A DNA stretch of 64,000 nt, taken from NCBI RefSeq assembly GCF_900168165.1, contig NZ_FUYV01000018.1, forward strand, positions 1 through 64,000, given 5' to 3'. Shown here piece after piece: positions 62,477 to 64,000 of this stretch. The notes under the pieces were generated by a model. That model worked only from the letters and a program-made list of their open reading frames with translations, did not search any database and was not told where the DNA came from. Position numbers and translations under genes: made by a program. The first letter of the stretch is position 1; the number at the start of each line of letters is the position of its first letter. This DNA comes from Alkalitalea saponilacus (GTDB taxonomy: Bacteria; Bacteroidota; Bacteroidia; Bacteroidales; Marinilabiliaceae).

Positions 62477-64000
62477 TTAGTTTTGCTGTTGATCATTGTA
62501 TGGCAATTTCAAAAAACCATAAACTTTCTCTATAAGAGAGCCAATGTTTATAGGTTTAAAAATGTAATCATCACATCCTGCATTCAATACGTTTTTTTGC
62601 TCTCCTTCGAGAGCAAAAGCAGTTTGAGCAATTACCGGAACCGCCTGATCCTCTTCTTTTATGATTTTTGTAGCTTCCAGGCCATCCATACGAGGCATTT
62701 TAACATCCATTAAAACCAGATCAATAAAACCATGACTTCTAAACAATTCCACAGCTTCGACTCCGTTTCTGGCCCAGAATATATCAAATCTTTCCCCATA
62801 AGAACTACCAGTTAGCGCATCTTTTATCAGCTGATAATTTATTTCATCATCTTCAGCGATTAGAACATTATAATGTTCTTTTGTGTATAAAGAGTCTGTA
62901 TTAACCTTTAAGGCTGAATCATCTTTTACTGCAGGCATTTCAGGTAGTGCAAAGTAAAAAACAGAGCCCTTGCCAGGCTCAGATTCAAGGATAATCTCAC
63001 TCCCCATTTGTTCAACAATTCGAGAAGCAATGGATAATCCGAGTCCATTTCCGCCAAACTCCCGGTTAACCTGCATGTCAGCCTGACGAAATGGCTGAAA
63101 AATAGACTCCTTATGTTCTTCATCAACTCCAATTCCTGTGTCTTCTACAAACAGCACCCATTTATCTCCTCTATTCTTACAACCAAAAACGATTTCGCCA
63201 TCCCGAGTAAATTTTACAGCATTACATACCAACTTTTGCAACACCTTTTCAATACGCTGGTTATCGCCGATAAATTTTACTTCTTCACCTTCCGGGAAAA
63301 ACGTATTTAACTTCACACTCTCGTTGGTTTTATCGCGATACTGATTATATACTTTCTGCAATATTTCTGCTAAATCAACCTCGTCCTGAACCAGAACAAG
63401 ATCCCCAGTTTCAAGCCGTGAGATGTCAATTATGTCATCAACTATATTTAAAAGTTGGTTTGTTGATTCAGAAATGTATCGTACATAGGAGTCCTTTCGT
63501 TGATCTGACAAACCGGGAGTTCTCAGCAGCTCAGAAAATCCAAGAATCCCATTCATTGGTGTCCTGATTTCGTGGGACATATTTTGAAGGAAAGCTGTTT
63601 TTAGCCGGTCACTCTGTTCTGCTTTCTCCTTAGCAATAAAAAACTCTTTATTGAGGTTTTCCAATTCAACGTTGTGTTGTTTAAGTTGATTGGTGTAGTT
63701 TACTGACTCTTTGTAAAGCCTTGCATTCTCAATGGCAAGAGATGCCTGAGCAGCCATGGACTGACAGATTTCAATTTCCGATTGAGTGAAGGTTCTGTTT
63801 TCATCATCTCCTGATAATATCAATAATCCGAATACGCCATTGGCACTAATCAGGGGAATGTATAACATGACATTAACCCCTAGCTGATCCAGTATTGCAA
63901 GTTCTTGAAATGAAAGTTGCTTAAAGTTATGCTTTGAAATGGTTACAGGTTCCCCAGTGTCAATACATTGAGAAGCAAAATAATGGTCAGATATCGATGT
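62477..64000 (-). CDS. Hybrid histidine kinase: GAF - kinase - receiver (5' end outside window)
   Basis: The frame is open to the right edge, so the start lies beyond the window; an internal ATG at 63868 is in the middle of the GAF domain. Visible are about 507 residues. The GAF part includes HYFASQCIDTGEPVTI, MLYIPLISANGVFGLLILSG and SMAAQASLAIENARLYKESV. A coiled coil and the H-box QNMSHEIRTPMNGILGFSEL follow, then FVEDTGIGVDEEHKESIFQP and FGGNGLGLSIASRIVEQMG. A C-terminal receiver has VLIAEDDEINYQLIKDALTG and LVLMDVKMPRMDGLEATKI. First visible gene of the minus-strand signalling operon; its partner is probably the adjacent multi-receiver kinase. Confidence 0.95.
   Translation of the reverse strand, partial: TSISDHYFASQCIDTGEPVTISKHNFKQLSFQELAILDQLGVNVMLYIPLISANGVFGLLILSGDDENRTFTQSEIEICQSMAAQASLAIENARLYKESVNYTNQLKQHNVELENLNKEFFIAKEKAEQSDRLKTAFLQNMSHEIRTPMNGILGFSELLRTPGLSDQRKDSYVRYISESTNQLLNIVDDIIDISRLETGDLVLVQDEVDLAEILQKVYNQYRDKTNESVKLNTFFPEGEEVKFIGDNQRIEKVLQKLVCNAVKFTRDGEIVFGCKNRGDKWVLFVEDTGIGVDEEHKESIFQPFRQADMQVNREFGGNGLGLSIASRIVEQMGSEIILESEPGKGSVFYFALPEMPAVKDDSALKVNTDSLYTKEHYNVLIAEDDEINYQLIKDALTGSSYGERFDIFWARNGVEAVELFRSHGFIDLVLMDVKMPRMDGLEATKIIKEEDQAVPVIAQTAFALEGEQKNVLNAGCDDYIFKPINIGSLIEKVYGFLKLPYNDQQQN

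Noticed and set aside
1-64000. CRISPR array, tRNA genes, insertion sequences, prophage or replication origin
   Set aside because: No regularly spaced direct repeats, no cloverleaf other than the tmRNA acceptor/T arm, no transposase or integrase motifs, and no dnaA-box cluster were seen on either strand.

Overview
The window reads as a chromosome segment of a Bacteroidota bacterium, most likely of the Marinilabiliales/Bacteroidales side. The evidence is: type IX secretion (T9SS) C-terminal sorting signals, a short 288-residue primary sigma factor, a Rho factor with a long charged N-terminal insertion, a tmRNA whose tag reads GETNYALAA, almost no Shine-Dalgarno sequences, and a promoter of the TTG / TAnnTTTG type in front of the tmRNA. 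No species can be named from this sequence alone. I see no insertion sequence, CRISPR array, prophage or tRNA.

Layout. (1) 1-5.1 kb, plus strand: the tail of a T9SS cargo protein with DUF5018-like repeats, a large secreted M1-type metallopeptidase carrying the same repeats, and a small Bacteroidota-type peptide gene. (2) 5.1-31.3 kb, minus strand: one uninterrupted co-directional run of about 25 genes for a surface glycan. It holds a PglC-like initiating sugar transferase, ten glycosyltransferases or glycosyltransferase-like proteins (one split into two frames), a Wzy/ligase-type membrane protein and a CapK-like adenylating enzyme. It also holds neuB-neuC-neuA for a CMP-nonulosonate, and a set for 3-amino-3,6-dideoxyhexoses: two FdtA-type cupins, FdtB-type aminotransferases and two tandem hexapeptide acyltransferases. 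An O-acyltransferase, a FemAB/GNAT-like protein and a PglK/MsbA-like ABC flippase at the promoter-proximal end complete it. (3) 31.7-38.6 kb: a frameshifted NAD-binding/SAF oxidoreductase, four FemAB-like proteins in two tandem pairs and a SAM methyltransferase, probably an accessory extension of the glycan locus. (4) 38.6-50.6 kb: housekeeping genes (def, ruvX, ppdK, a DHOD-like oxidoreductase, rho, rpoD, rpe, ssrA) followed by an orphan solute-binding lipoprotein and a small membrane protein. (5) 50.7-64 kb, minus strand: a signalling region with a cysteine-cluster PAS histidine kinase, cheB, cheR, a chemoreceptor with a periplasmic CZB-like zinc domain, cheW, cheA, a CheY-like regulator and two large hybrid kinases, the last running off the right edge.

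How it fits together. Region 2 can supply activated nonulosonate and 3-N-acyl-aminodeoxyhexose sugars, start a chain on undecaprenyl phosphate, extend it, decorate it with acyl or aminoacyl groups and export it. The pairing of a Pgl-type ABC flippase with a Wzy-type protein is unusual. Region 5 is a complete chemosensory core with no flagellar gene in view, so its output may be gliding, pili or a non-motility process.

The least explained signal is a series of perfect inverted repeats (arms of 10-14 bp) inside coding sequences of the glycan region. Two genes are split by an apparent missing A in an A-run (near 6950 and 32360), which could be real mutations or assembly errors.
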